Assembly: GCA_036925085.1 (NCBI GenBank)
Contig: JAUPFP010000020.1
Location: forward strand, 4,235,495-4,299,494
Origin: Brachycybe producta
Taxonomy: Eukaryota > Arthropoda > Diplopoda > Playtdesmida > Andrognathidae
Direction of reading: 5' to 3'
Length of the DNA stretch: 64,000 nucleotides
A program made the position numbers and the translations under genes. A model generated the notes under the pieces. The model searched no databases. It was not told where the DNA came from and worked only from the letters and a program-made list of their open reading frames with translations. Shown piece by piece: positions 11,295 through 22,176 of this stretch; the stretch's first letter is position 1, and every line of letters starts with the position of its first letter.

Positions 11295-11935
11295 ATCATC
11301 ACCAATTTTCTTCCTCTCTTTTTTTTTATTTGTGAACTCCATGTTCTTTGAATGGTTTTGACTCTGTCCAAACCATTCACTTCATCAATCAGGACGTCCT
11401 AGAATGTCTTTTCTACTATACAATCTTCTAACAATTTTCCTTTTCTTTTCTGAAACTGTCACAAGTTTCTTCTTCTTCTTATTTGCTCATCTTCTAACGG
11501 TCTAACCTCCCACCCTCCATCCATCTATCCAACCCTCACAGAATGTGTAGTTTTTTCTCTTTTTTTTTTACCAAATCTCCAACTTTTTAAATTATATCCA
11601 ATCTTAAAGAATGAACCCGTGGAGCCTCCTCCTTCTCATCCTCGTAAATACATGAGGCTCACACAATTTGATTCCAACTTTTATTTAACGACATTCAAAA
11701 CCAATAAACTTTGAGGTTGTGAATCTCCTCTGTTCAATTTTTGACTTGTCTAGCTAGTTATCTTCTTCTTCTTTTCTAACTGTATGTAGTAACTTATCAA
11801 AGTTATCAGCTAGGCTACGTTTTTTCTGTACGATGTGTAGTTATGAACTTAGGAGTTTTATGACACACACTTATGATGGCTTTAAAGTAGATTTTTCTTA
11901 GTGTTGAACTTCATGGGTTAGGTCTGGTGAACAAT
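10212..11935. other. AT-rich stretch without recognised gene
   Basis: Contains a poly-G run at about 10920-10929, several T runs, and the CT microsatellite listed separately. Pyrimidine-rich stretches (11440-11780) give open frames without coding character. No exon supported. Confidence 0.45.
11231..11291. repeat. (CT)n microsatellite
   Basis: About 60 bp of CT units with one TTTT interruption. The long Glu/Arg frames on the opposite strand are artefacts of this repeat. Confidence 0.95.
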
Positions 11936-12405
11936 CATCAAGTAATGCAAGAGCATCAATGCAAGGTTGTTTTCTACTGCGCATGTGCAATTATGTGAGT
12001 GTACGGGTATATGAGTAAATGATTTTCGGTTACTGTATTCTGCACGTGCGCAGTGGAGAGCAATTTTGCATTATTGTTGCATTGTTCTTCCTGGTGTGCA
12101 CCTGGCCTCAAGTAATGCAGCAGGAATTTCAGGTGGCTGTCTACTGCGCATGTGTATATGTGTGTGTGTGTGTGTGCACCACAGGTGATTTTCGGTTACT
12201 GCATTGTGCACGTGCACAGTGGAGAGCAATTTTGCATTATTGTTGCGTTGTTCTTCCTGATGTGCACATCTGGCCTGTAGTAATGCAGCAAGAATTTCAG
12301 GTGGATCTCTACTGCGCATGTGCAAAAGAGCGCGCGCAATAGATGATTTTCGGTCACTGTATTGTGCGCGTGCGCAATTAAGAGCAACCTTGCATTGGTG
12401 TTCTT
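11936..12405. repeat. Tandem repeat, about 165 bp x 3
   Basis: TGATTTTCGGTTACTG with CACGTGCGCAGTGGAGAGCA recurs at about 12018, 12185 and 12341. AGTAATGCA with TCTACTGCGCATGTG recurs at about 11941, 12110 and 12278. The last unit is the most diverged. A short (TG)n run lies inside the second unit. Open frames on both strands reflect the repetition. It ends about 150 bp before the first supported exon. Confidence 0.8.
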
Positions 12406-12551
12406 TCATATTAATATTTTAATATACGAGAGCGTACTATTCAAGTTTTTAAAACTCTTTCAAGTGTTTTTAAAGTGTAGAAATAATAATAAAAAAAAAT
12501 TGTCTTGTTTTTTGTACTTTTTTGAGAAGTTTTTAAATTGTTTCATTTCAG

Positions 12552-12607
12552 ATCGAGTGATGGATCTTTATTGGAATCTATTTTATCCATGCCTCAAATT
12601 AGTTATG
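12552..12607 (+). CDS. Internal exon 1 of an unrecognised gene
   Basis: A 56-bp exon bounded by acceptor TTTCATTTCAG and donor GTAAGT, both close to consensus. Only one frame is open: the first base completes a codon, 18 codons follow (SSDGSLLESILSMPQISY), and one base is left over, so the upstream intron is phase 2 and the downstream intron phase 1. The residue formed across the downstream junction with the exon at 24758 is Glu. I do not recognise the protein family. The Ser/Leu-rich peptide could be a linker or a short helical motif. The start of the gene must lie left of this exon, probably outside the window. A short exon supported by splice sites and phase alone can still be false. Confidence 0.55.
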
Positions 12608-13444
12608 GTAAGTAAGACCAGTGAAACAATAACAACAAGAGTCATGTGACTTTTTTTTCTTAAGTTGCAGACAATTTATTTTTGTAGTTGTATACTTAGG
12701 GTTATTGTTGTTGTATTCTTACTATACATTGTAGGGCCCTCCCTATATATGGGGTGGGGTGGGGGAGGGGCATTGAAAAGAAATCTCTTTCAATGTATTG
12801 AATTAATAATGTTTGATGGCTTTTAAAAAGTTCAGAATATGAAGTTTAAATCAAATTTGGATGCATTTACTTGGGGTAGTGGACATTGTTGTGTGGTTTT
12901 TTTTTTTCGTCTTCTTTTCTTTTCTTTGGATCAATATTTGTGTACGTATTTTACTGCCAGTGACTGGGGAAATTGGTGATTCTGCAAAATTACTGGTCAA
13001 TGTACACAACCGACAGTTTTTTTTTAAAAAAGAAATTTGTGGCATTTTATTAGGAATTTAGGCTACTGACAGAATGCCTATAAAATAACAAGCATTCTAG
13101 AAAACTAGTGGACAATGGACATCCGTCGTGCAAACTGCACAAAACGAGGGTTAATTTAACAGAGAATGCAATCTGATTGGTGACTGGCGCTCGTACACGC
13201 GTTGTTAGATTTGTTGCATTTAGCGACAGCTGGCTCTCGTTCAGATGACGCTTTGCAGACGATATTTTTTTTTAAACTTTTGTCTATAAAAAGTTTATAT
13301 TGAACGATATCACCCCGAAAATACCCCGTAAGGGATTGAGAGTTACCCTTTTAGTTTCAATTAATTTTGCTCTTCTGAAAGACAGAAATAATTATGAGTT
13401 CAAAAATCACCTATTCATAATACCATTTTAAATTAGATAAATTC
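12608..13444. other. Intron sequence, no other feature
   Basis: Begins the presumed first intron (12608-24757). A G-rich GGGGTGGGGTGGGGGAGGGG stretch at about 12751-12770 is a possible quadruplex former. T and A runs elsewhere; nothing else delimited. Confidence 0.4.
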
Positions 13445-13864
13445 TAGCGATGATGGGACATTCGAATCCCGCGAATCTTGAAAAATATTCGAGATTCGAA
13501 AACTCGAATCTTCGCGGCTTTTTTCTCGTCTTTTCGAATCATTCGAATCCTATCCTTAAAAAAAATCTGTTAAAAACTTCGGTAAAATTAATTTTAACTC
13601 CAATTGACGTCCAATAGAAGCGTTCACTAACAAAAAAACCGGCGATTGTTGCAATCCGGATCTTACAAATGGATCACCTTGTGGCGACCCTGAGTTTAGC
13701 CACACTTATTTTTTTATTATTAATAATTTAATATTTAATATTATTTCATTTATTTGTATTTTCTTAATGAATAATATATAGGATTTTATATGAAGGATTC
13801 GAGAGATTCCGAGAACCTTTTAGGATTCGAATTCGAGAAAATTTAAGATTCGTCCCACCGCTTA
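13445..13864 (+). mobile_element. Element K, intact copy
   Basis: Imperfect inverted ends (TAGCGATGATGGGACATTCG at the left; GATTCGTCCCACCGCTTA at the right) with many TTCGAAT words near both ends. The inner part (AAAAAAACCGGCGATTGTTGC, then CACCTTGTGGCGACC, then an AT-rich stretch) is repeated at 41451-41952, where a Helitron interrupts it. This copy is the empty-site reference. No coding capacity. Confidence 0.7.
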
Positions 13865-14450
13865 ATAAATTCTGTTTTCAGTTGACTTTTTTCTGCACAC
13901 GGGGGAACTTTTGGTCTAATTAATGTGCCGATTTGATGCGGAAATTTCTGATTTTCCAAATTGACGATTGAATCTGTAGAATGTCTGGATTTGACACAAT
14001 GACTGTGGGAGACCTCATGTGTCTTTTCGATCTCTGGTTGTCATGTCTTTTTGAAGTCCACTCATTCATTGTCTCTTGTGTCTATTTTTCTTTCTTCTTT
14101 TTCTGTTTACCCTCCCCCCCCCCTTCATATGGTATCAATATGACATTCCACTCACAGGATTTCAAATATGGTCCACTCAAGTTTTCAAATATAATTTGAT
14201 ATTATTGGATGTTGTAAACTTTGCTCTTATTGATAATTGAATATATGTCTCTCTGAAATTCATCACCAGATGAAATTTTTTTTTCATTTTCTAAAATAGG
14301 CCTATATATTTATTAATACGTCTTACAGATTCCGTTGCATAAAAAGTTAGCAAAAAATGAATTTTGAATTTGGAGGTTTTTTTTTTCTATTCAATTTCTA
14401 TTCTTAAAATACTCGATTGGCCTCCACAGTATGGGGTCGAATGATGGACC

Positions 14451-15376
14451 TCTTTCTCTCTATCTCTTTTTTCTCTATCTCTTCTTTCTATCTCTTTTCT
14501 CTTCCCCTCTCTCCCTCTCCCTTAATCTCTCTCCCTTTCCCTTCCTCTCTTTTTCTTTTTCTCTCCCTTTCTCTCTCCTTCTCTTTTTTTCTCTTTCTCT
14601 TTTTCTCTCTTTCTCCCTTTCTCTCTCTCTCTCTCTCTGTCCGTCTCTCCGTCTGTCCGTTTCTGTCTTTCCTACTCTGTGTTTCTCTCTCTCTCCTTCT
14701 GTCTCTCTCTCTTTCCCTCTGTCCCTCTCTCTCTCCCTCTGTCCCTCTCTCTTTCCTTCTCTCTCTCTCTCTGTCCCTCTCTCTCTCTCTCTGTCCCTCT
14801 CTCTTTCTCTCTGTCCCTCTCTCTCTCTCTCTTTCTCCCTCTGTCCCTCTCTCTCTCTCTCTTTCTCCCTCTGTCCCTCTCTCTTTCCTTCTCTCTCTCT
14901 CTCTGTCCCTCTCTCTTTCCCTCTCTCTTTCTCTCTGTCCCTCTCTCTCTCTCTCTATCTCTCTCTCTCTTTCTCTCTGTCCCTCTCCCTCTCTCTCTCT
15001 TTCTCTCTGTCCCTCTCTCTTTCTCTCTGTCCCTCTCTCTCTCTCTTTCTCTCTGTCCCTCTCTCTCTCTCTTTCTCTCTGTCCCTCTCTCTCTCTCTTT
15101 CTCTCTGTCCCTCTCTCTTCCTCTTTCTTTCTCTTTTTCTCTCTTTCTCTCTTTCTCTTTTTCTCTCTTTCTCTCTCTCTCTTTCTCTCTGTCCCTCTCT
15201 CTCTCTCTCTTTCTCTCTGTCCCTCTCTCTTCCTCTTTCTTTCTCTTTTTCTCTCTTTCTCTCTTTCTCTTTTTCTCCCTTTCTCTCTTTCTCTCTTTCT
15301 CTCTCTCTCTTTCTTTCTCTCTCTCTCTTTCTTTCTCTCTCTCTCTCTCTCTTTTCCTCTGTCCCTCTCTCTTTTC
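14451..15376. repeat. Long polypyrimidine (CT)-rich minisatellite
   Basis: About 930 bp of nearly pure pyrimidine on the + strand, built from CT runs with interspersed TGTCCCTCTCTC words at roughly 24-40 bp spacing. All six frames give long spurious Ser/Leu or Arg/Glu open frames. Mirror symmetry and strand asymmetry make it a candidate for triplex (H-DNA) formation. Confidence 0.95.
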
Positions 15377-15651
15377 AGTCTACAACTCCACATAGGCTTA
15401 CTCCAAAATATTAAGTAAAATGATATTGGAAATTGTATTTTATTGATGGTTTTGTTATGTGTCTGAGTTTGTGTAATACACTAATGGATATCTGGTCTGG
15501 CATACTTAAATCTGTTTACAATGACATCATGATGTTGCAACATTTTTTTTAATTGCACCAGTTGCAGTGCATTTAGTTAACACTGGTCAGTTTGTTGTTG
15601 TTTGATGGCAATTTCATCAGTTTAATATAACTGTTTGTAAATTGCATAATG

Positions 15652-16824
15652 TCATTGCAATTGTTTTCAGTTGCATTGAGGTTGCTGCAATTGTTTCAGT
15701 TGCATTGAGGTTGCTGCAATTGTTTTCAGTTGCATTGAGGTTGCTGCAATTGTTTTCAGTTGCATTGAGGTTGCTGCTATTGTTTTCAGTTGCATTGAGG
15801 TTGCTGCGATTGTTTTCAGTTGCATTGAGGTTGCTGCTATTGTTTTCAGTTGCATTGAGGTTGCTGCGATTGTTTTAGGTTGCATTGAGGTTGCTGCAAT
15901 TGTTTTCAGTTGCATTGAGGTTGTTGCAATTGTTTTCAGTTGCATTGAGGTTGTTGCAATTGTTTTCAGTTGCATTGCGGTTGCTGCAATTGTTTTCAGT
16001 TGCATTGCGGTTGCTGCGATTGTTTTCAGTTGCATTGAGGTTGCTGCGATTGTTTTCAGTTGCATTGAGGTTGCTGCGATTGTTTTCAGTTGCATTGAGG
16101 TTGCTGCGATTGTTTTCAGTTGCATTGATTTTGCTGCGATTGTTTTCAGTTGCATTGATTTTGCTGCGATTGTTTTCAGTTGCATTGATTTTGCTGCGAT
16201 TGTTTTCAGTTGCATTGATTTTGCTGCGATTGCTTTCAGTTGCTGCGATTGCTTTCAGTTGCATTGAGGTTGCTGCGATTGTTTTCAGTTGCATTGAGGT
16301 TGCTGCGATTGTTTTCAGTTGCATTGAGGTTGCTGCGATTGTTTTCAGTTGCATTGAGGTTGCTGCGATTGTTTTCAGTTGCATTGAGGTTGCTGCGATT
16401 GTTTTCAGTTGCATTGAGGTTGCTGCGATTGTTTTCAGTTGCATTGAGGTTGCTGCGATTGTTTTCAGTTGCATTGAGGATGCTGCAACTGTTTTCAGTT
16501 GCATTGAGGATGCTGCAACTGTTTTCAGTTGCATTGAGGATGCTGCAACTGTTTTCAGTTGCATTGAGGTTGCTGCGATTGTTTTCAGTTGCATTGAGGT
16601 TGCTGCGATTGTTTTCAGTTGCATTGAGGATGCTGCAACTGTTTTCAGTTGCATTGAGGATGTTGCGACTGTTTTCAGTTGCATTGAGCTTGTTGCGACT
16701 GTTTTCAGTTGCATTGAGCTTGTTGCGATTGTTTTCAGTTGCATTGAGCTTGTTGCGATTGTTTTCAGTTGCATTGAGCTTGTTGCGATTGTTTTCAGTT
16801 GCATTGAGGTTGTTGCAACTGAGA
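15652..16824. repeat. 30-bp minisatellite, about 39 units
   Basis: Unit TTGCATTGAGGTTGCTGCAA followed by TTGTTTTCAG. Unit variants change GAGG to GATT, GAGC or GCGG and CAAT to CGAT, and the variants come in blocks, which indicates local duplication. One early unit lacks a T, and one at about 16232-16256 is shortened. Since 30 is a multiple of three, several frames stay open and give 10-residue periodic frames on both strands; I judge these non-coding. It lies inside the presumed first intron. Confidence 0.95.
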
Positions 16825-17650
16825 ACAGTTCAAATAAATAAATGCAACTGAAAACTGCTTTGATTATTGCAACTGTATTTATTTGCATGAATTAATTTCA
16901 TTGCAATTTGAAACAATTGCAGCAACATTCTATTTTGTTACAAGTGTTTGCAGCTTTTATCAGTTTGTTTCATCTCTGAAATGCAACAAAAAGAACACAG
17001 ATAAAAAAAAAGTTTAACCGCTTGAATATATGAATCACTGAAAATTGGATAAACGTTTATTTGAAACGTTTTCTCGAAAAAGGATCCACAAGAAAAGACA
17101 GAAGAAGAAAAAAAGAGTAAAGACAGAAAAAAATCTCATTTGATTTTCTTTTCTTCTTCTTATGTCTTTACATTTCGATTTGAGATTCTTAAATCTTTTC
17201 TTTTTCTTCATCTCTTTTGTGAAATTCCTTATTCTTTTGTTCTTCTCTCAAGAATGTTATTGGAGAAGAATTGATCTCTTATTTGGTTTGTTTTATTTAA
17301 AATGAAAACGATTTTTATATCAATATATCTTTGGAGCTCATGTTTTTAAAAGGGTTAAAAACTTGAGAAACGAAAAAAAAAGGAAAGAGAAAAGGGTTCT
17401 TTAAACAAAATACAAATCCTTTTTTTTTTTGTTCATCCAAAGTTTTCTTTTTGTTTTTAAAAGAAAAACTTTGCAAAAAAAATTTTGCCAGGTTTATTTG
17501 AGCATTGATTGTGTGAAAGCTGATACTCTGTTTCTCTTTCTCTATGGTTGTCAGTGTTGATTTAGAACTTTTGCAGCTGTAAATATACCTTTTAGCAGCA
17601 GCAGCAGCAGACAGCCATTTCTACTGTCACATAGTTTGATGCCTCCAGAT
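16825..17650. other. Intron sequence, no other feature
   Basis: The first 100 bp continue as degenerate GCAATTG and CAACTG words related to the minisatellite. After that, AT-rich sequence with A and T runs and a short CAG run at 17595-17611. Confidence 0.4.
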
Positions 17651-17654
17651 GACA

Positions 17655-17695
17655 GTTGCTATGGTAATAAGCTGGGAAACGTTGCCCATGGCAAC
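17655..17695. promoter_or_regulatory. Two RFX X-box-like palindromes
   Basis: GTTGCTATGGTAAT at 17655-17668 and GTTGCCCATGGCAAC at 17681-17695. The second is a full palindrome of GTTGCC and GGCAAC with a 3-bp spacer, which fits the known RFX-factor X-box pattern (half-sites with 0-3 bp between). The first is a near match. Their pairing within 41 bp in an intron is suggestive of an enhancer; function is inferred only. Confidence 0.45.
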
Positions 17696-17715
17696 TGACA
17701 AATACGAATGTTTAT

Positions 17716-17738
17716 ATATATATACGAATATATATACG

Positions 17739-17796
<58 letters not shown>

Positions 17797-17908
17797 CACT
17801 TTATCATGTAATAATGGCATTTGTGACATTTTATTCTTAATGGTGTGACAAATAGTGTTGTCGATATTTATGCTAATTTTCTAGTTTTATGTAAACATAT
17901 ATATATTT

Positions 17909-17981
<73 letters not shown>
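17716..17981. repeat. (TA)n microsatellites, two blocks
   Basis: TA runs at about 17741-17794 and 17917-17981, with shorter TATATACGA units before them. A short Tyr/Ile frame over the first block is spurious. Confidence 0.95.
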
Positions 17982-17985
<4 letters not shown>

Positions 17986-18176
17986 TTTTTAAACTATATT
18001 GACCTCTTTAGAGGCTAGAGTTTAAAGTGGCGATCACACTGGCTATTTTTTTTCTCTCAAGATTCCATGCGAGAAATAAGTCAAATATTGCTGTGATCTT
18101 TTACATAGTTTCTTGCAAAAAAAAAAAGCGAAGATCAGCGTTTTCTGTTAGAGGGCTGTGCAAGAAACCATTTTTA

Positions 18177-18460
18177 AGGGTGGTATAGACATTTGCCCTA
18201 AAAACACATCCCTTAAAGCGATTTGCCTTAAAGGAAAGATTGCCCTAAATTGATGTCTGCCCTAAAACCATTTATGGCAAATGTCCCTTTAGGGCAAATG
18301 TCTCAATAGGTCAAATGATTGTATGGCAAACGTCCCTTTAGGGCAAATGATTGTATGGCAAGTGTCTTTAGGGCAAATGTCCCTTTAGAACAAATGGATT
18401 TAGGGCAAATATTTATAAGAAAAAGATACATAGGGTAAATGTCACACATCCCTTTAAGGC
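18177..18460. repeat. Dispersed minisatellite-like repeat (GCCCTAAA), locus 1
   Basis: Degenerate units around CATTTGCCCTAAA in the left part and the inverse TTTAGGGCAAATG in the right part, so the block is itself an inverted arrangement. The same word set makes up 55556-55985. Unit length varies from about 17 to 40 bp. Confidence 0.7.
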
Positions 18461-18775
18461 TGTTTCACATTATAGGGATGCTCACGCTCTGCTCACACAG
18501 TGCTCGTGGTATGGTTAAAATTGAAGGAATGGAAATCTATGGAAGTGTTCACATTGTGGTGAACTCCACACTCACGCGCGTTCATAATGACCGCCGCAAT
18601 TTTCTCTGAGAATATTTTGAGCGTTCGAACTTGAGCGTACCATTGACTAAGTGCATGCCGGTAGTGTAAACAAGATGCGCGCGCATACTCCCTGCCAGAA
18701 TACTAAAATCTAGACTCAGTCGAGAACATTGGTGTGACTACTTTGGAGCATGCCATGAGTGTGACTGTCCTGAGT

Positions 18776-19304
18776 TCGCGAATTTCTTACTCTTAAGTTA
18801 AACTCCATTGAGTACGCCCAAATAAGAAAAAAACATCCATTAAAATACTCGTAAAAATAATTTTAAAAAAAATCAGAAAAAAGCAGCACGTTCGCTAATG
18901 TGTTGTCTTCACTGTGGTTCACTTGTTGGTTTTTAAAATTATTTTTACATATTTTTACGAGCATTTTAATGGATGTTTTGTTGCTTACGAAGGCGTACTC
19001 ATTGGAGTTTAACATAAAAGTTAGAAATTCGCGATTTTGAAATACTTTTTAAAAATAGAACCGCACTTACCAATTTTTTGTCATTCTATCACTCGATCAG
19101 CAATATATTTAAGGTGCATATTGCACTTTGAACTATCAAAATTGGACAACTTTAAATATGAAAAATAAACATATTGCCGTGAGACTGTGTATTTTAAAAA
19201 TTAACGTTTTTTCTTTAACATTGGGTCTATGTGCTCAATAGAAAAACGATGCTAGTGCTGTTTGCGGAGATTTTTCGAAGTAATTTTATGATGTAACCGC
19301 TTAA
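18776..19304 (+). mobile_element. Palindromic family G, truncated copy
   Basis: Carries most of the right arm and loop of the 800-bp element seen complete at 22761-23555 and 29909-30717, ending GATGTAACCGCTTAA. Left-arm sequence before GCGAATTTC is missing. Non-coding. Confidence 0.75.
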
Positions 19305-20019
19305 TTCAAGGGACACATTGCAATGAATCTTGTTTTAAATATTGCAAACGTGATCACCACTTTAGATGAAATTCCATTTTCGTCAGAATTTCTAGCAGTA
19401 GAATGTCATAGCAATACATTGCTAAGGTGAAATCATTACAAAAAAATCACTTTCTCCGAAATAAGCATTTAAGAACATTTCCAAAAAGCAAGCTTCCGGC
19501 CCCCTCCCCTCCATTTATATATTATAAACACATCAAATTCTACTATATAAGCTATAGAAAAATAAAAAGTAATGGGGATAAGATGATTTGTGTGAAGTCT
19601 ATGTAAAGTGCATAATGTGATGAAATTGCACTTCCGATCTCTTCTTCTTAAAGTCGTTAGAAATGTCAGACAAAATTATATCCAACTTTTAAAGATGTAT
19701 TAGTCCCAAGAGATTTTTCAATTTTCATTCTATGTTACATGTAGGTTCAAAAACACTCGTCTTCTTGCTTTATTTGTAAGTTGTAGGGAAACATACAAAA
19801 TATATTAAAATGTATATTTGTGGGACTAAAGCAAATATTTTAAATGTGGAGATTGGGGGGGAGGGGAGGGGGACGCGCCCCCCCCTTCCAAGAATTTGGT
19901 TTCTTAAGGTGGCTTTAAAGTGGAAATGTCTGTGGAACTCTCGGTTATTCTGTCATTCAGGTACAAAAGGAAGAGAAACTCGAATGTGTTTTAAAAAACT
20001 AGCAGGGTATCCCAATCAC
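19305..20019. other. No gene recognised
   Basis: AT-rich with a purine-rich GGGGGGGAGGGGAGGGGG stretch followed by poly-C at about 19855-19886. A predicted frame running through it has no splice support. Confidence 0.4.
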
Positions 20020-20612
20020 TTAAAGCTGGAACTTCATACATGCTACCTTGAGCATAGCGTCTGCGACTAGTGACTAGTATAGCGACTTGAAGTAGCAAGT
20101 CGCTGGCACACACTACATGTGGTGCTGCACGCTGCAACCTGGGTGCCAGCTCGGCTATTTTGGCAGTTGGGTTGCCCAGTTGATGGATACTGGTTTGGTG
20201 GGTGTGCCCATGGGCATGAGTGGCCTAAAGCCTAACAGCAGGAGGGCCGAAGTCATATTTCACACTACATGTGGTGCAACTACAAGCATTTTGGGCGTGT
20301 CTTCATGGTGTGTAATACTATAGTAATGTAGTTCCACTGTGTAAACGTCCAACTAAAATTGACGTGAGAGAACCGAAGACGCCATATGCAAAAAAAAATC
20401 TGGTCTCTGATTGGTTGTTGGGTAGCGACTTGAAAAGTTTGTAACCTGAAGCTTCTGTTTGAACAATAGCTTGGTGACTGAGTAGCAAGTCGCGATGCTT
20501 TGACAAGTCGCTAATATTTGCTTTTATATGGTATGAAGACGCGCATGTCCGCTGACACTCGCTCGCTCGCAGTAGGTCGCTCGATGTCGCGTGAATGAAG
20601 TTTAAGCTTAAG
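20020..20612. mobile_element. Possible TIR element, CTTAAAGCTGGAACTTCAT end
   Basis: The left sequence CTTAAAGCTGGAACTTCATA and the inverse of the right sequence (CTTAAGCTTAAACTTCATTC) agree imperfectly over about 25 bp. The interior repeats CAAGTCGCT and its inverse. No target duplication seen; borders uncertain. Confidence 0.4.
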
Positions 20613-21179
20613 GATATTTTCAGGTTGATATCTTTCAAAATAAGCTTTTTTTATTGTGAGTCTCAAAATGTCCTAGTTTTATTCTGATGATATTTTTTAA
20701 GTGGTTCAGCTATCATAGTTTGCTAGTAGTTTCTAACACACATTTTTATCTTTTCCTCAGTGTTGTTGCTCCTGGGCCTAAATCCTAAATTCCACTAATA
20801 TACAATATTGTGTTTCTTGAAACTATTACTTGTAACTTGCAATTATTACTCCATACTTTACAAATTACTAGACCATCTTTTGAAAATCACAGTATTTTGT
20901 TCCACAAAAGTACTAGTATTTGCATTTATCTTATAATTAATAACATATTATCTACAGGTGAATGGAATGTTGTAAAATAAATTCGAGTGAATATTTAGTT
21001 GCTTTTTTGAAAGAAACAAGGATGTGGTCAAACATTAAAAACTTCCACCTTTGTCATTTTTTTTTATCAATTTGCCACTAAAAGCACCAAATAAATTATC
21101 CTTTTTAGCTTCAATGTTCGACGATATACAAAATGTTGTCGGTTAGGTAAAATGTTGTTACTAAAAAAAAAACAATTTG
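20613..21179. other. Intron sequence, no feature recognised
   Basis: AT-rich, no repeat partner and no splice-bounded open frame noticed. Confidence 0.4.
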
Positions 21180-21300
21180 CCCTCCTGCGACGCCATTTTG
21201 TATTACTTATAGCCGAAAATTGTAGTATAGTTGTAGTATTAGTGAACTCTACAGGTGATCTCAGTTTCTATGTGGAATTCAATATTATCAGACCATATTT
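21180..21300 (+). repeat. Dispersed repeat M, copy 2
   Basis: GACGCCATTTTGTATTACTT and the following 100 bp match 5825-5950 in order and orientation. Confidence 0.55.
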
Positions 21301-21319
21301 ACAGGTGCTATTACTTGTA

Positions 21320-21673
21320 CCTTAGACTATTACCTTCCTGAACTGTCAACTTCCTATCTTCTCCATGTTAAGGCGTTGAATTACTGCTCTAAGGCGGAAG
21401 TGCTGGCGGAAGCGAGGTCAGCTCCGGTTTGTAAAATCTTAGCCAAAGTCCCGTTTCGCTTTCTCTTAGACTATTACCTTCTGGTAGGTAATAGTCTTAA
21501 GATATTAATTTACACCCTCTATAGCTACGAAATAAACTCGTCCTAAACGTGACATCAGTTCGAAATTTAATTTATTATATTCCCGCTAGAGGCACTGTTT
21601 CGAAAATGACGCTGCATATCTGTCGAACACAAAATTTCGGCAGTTGCCAGTCCTGGAAGGTAATAGTCTAAGG
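21320..21673. mobile_element. TIR element CCTTAGACTATTACCTTCC
   Basis: An exact 19-bp inverted repeat at 21320-21338 and 21655-21673, with TA on each side (GTA and TAT contexts), so a TA target duplication is possible. A second, internal inverted pair (CTTAGACTATTACC and GGTAATAGTCTTAAG) lies at 21466-21504, so the structure looks like two elements sharing or nested through the same end. The interior is non-coding. Confidence 0.8.
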
Positions 21674-21937
21674 TATTATTACTCTAGTAGTTATGATAGT
21701 TTGAAAAAGGCAAAAAATAGTTTTTCATGAAATGTCAGTTTTATTCAGGTGCCACTCAAGATTTTACACCGTTAAGCTGTTATTCTGTTTTACTTTATAT
21801 ACAATATTTTAGCTTTTACGCGTTAACTTTTACTTTTTATACTTATTACCGGTATTCTTGTTTAGCCTTTAAATATAAAGTAGGCTGAATGTACAAAGAA
21901 CATATACAGAAAGTATGCTGGAAAAAGCCGAATTTGT

Positions 21938-22168
21938 ACTAGTGTTTGCCCATTAGAACTAGCAGAGTGCATGCGCATTACCATCTTATCGTTTTATATA
22001 GGAAAACTAACCTAACCTAACCAAACCTATAGTGAATGTCTCATTGGCAGTTTCCATTGGTGATCAATAGATGGCGCTGCTAGCGCAAATCTGCAATCAC
22101 TTTCCTATATAAAACGATAAGATGGTAATGCGCATGCGCCCTGCTAGTTCTAATGGGCAAACGCTAGT
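21938..22168. mobile_element. MITE with about 65-bp TIRs and 8-bp TSD
   Basis: The ends ACTAGTGTTTGCCCATTAGA and (inverse) ACTAGCGTTTGCCCATTAGA continue as inverted repeats for about 65 bp, past GCGCATTACCATCTTATCG. The 8-bp direct repeat GAATTTGT flanks it at 21930-21937 and 22169-22176. An 8-bp duplication fits hAT-type or P-type insertion (family knowledge). A degenerate copy of the right part is at 56148-56270. The interior holds ATAGATGGCGCTGCTAGCG. Confidence 0.85.
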
Positions 22169-22176
22169 GAATTTGT

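Noticed and set aside
14417-15418. Long Ser/Leu-rich and Arg/Glu-rich open frames (over 300 codons)
   Set aside because: They arise on both strands and in several frames at once from the CT-rich tract and have no other residues; not genes.
15652-16824. CRISPR-like array
   Set aside because: Units are contiguous with no unique spacers, and the window is eukaryotic.
15667-16888. Open frames with perfect 10-residue periodicity on both strands
   Set aside because: Product of the 30-bp minisatellite, whose period is a multiple of three. Open in several frames on both strands, with no splice context or unique ends.
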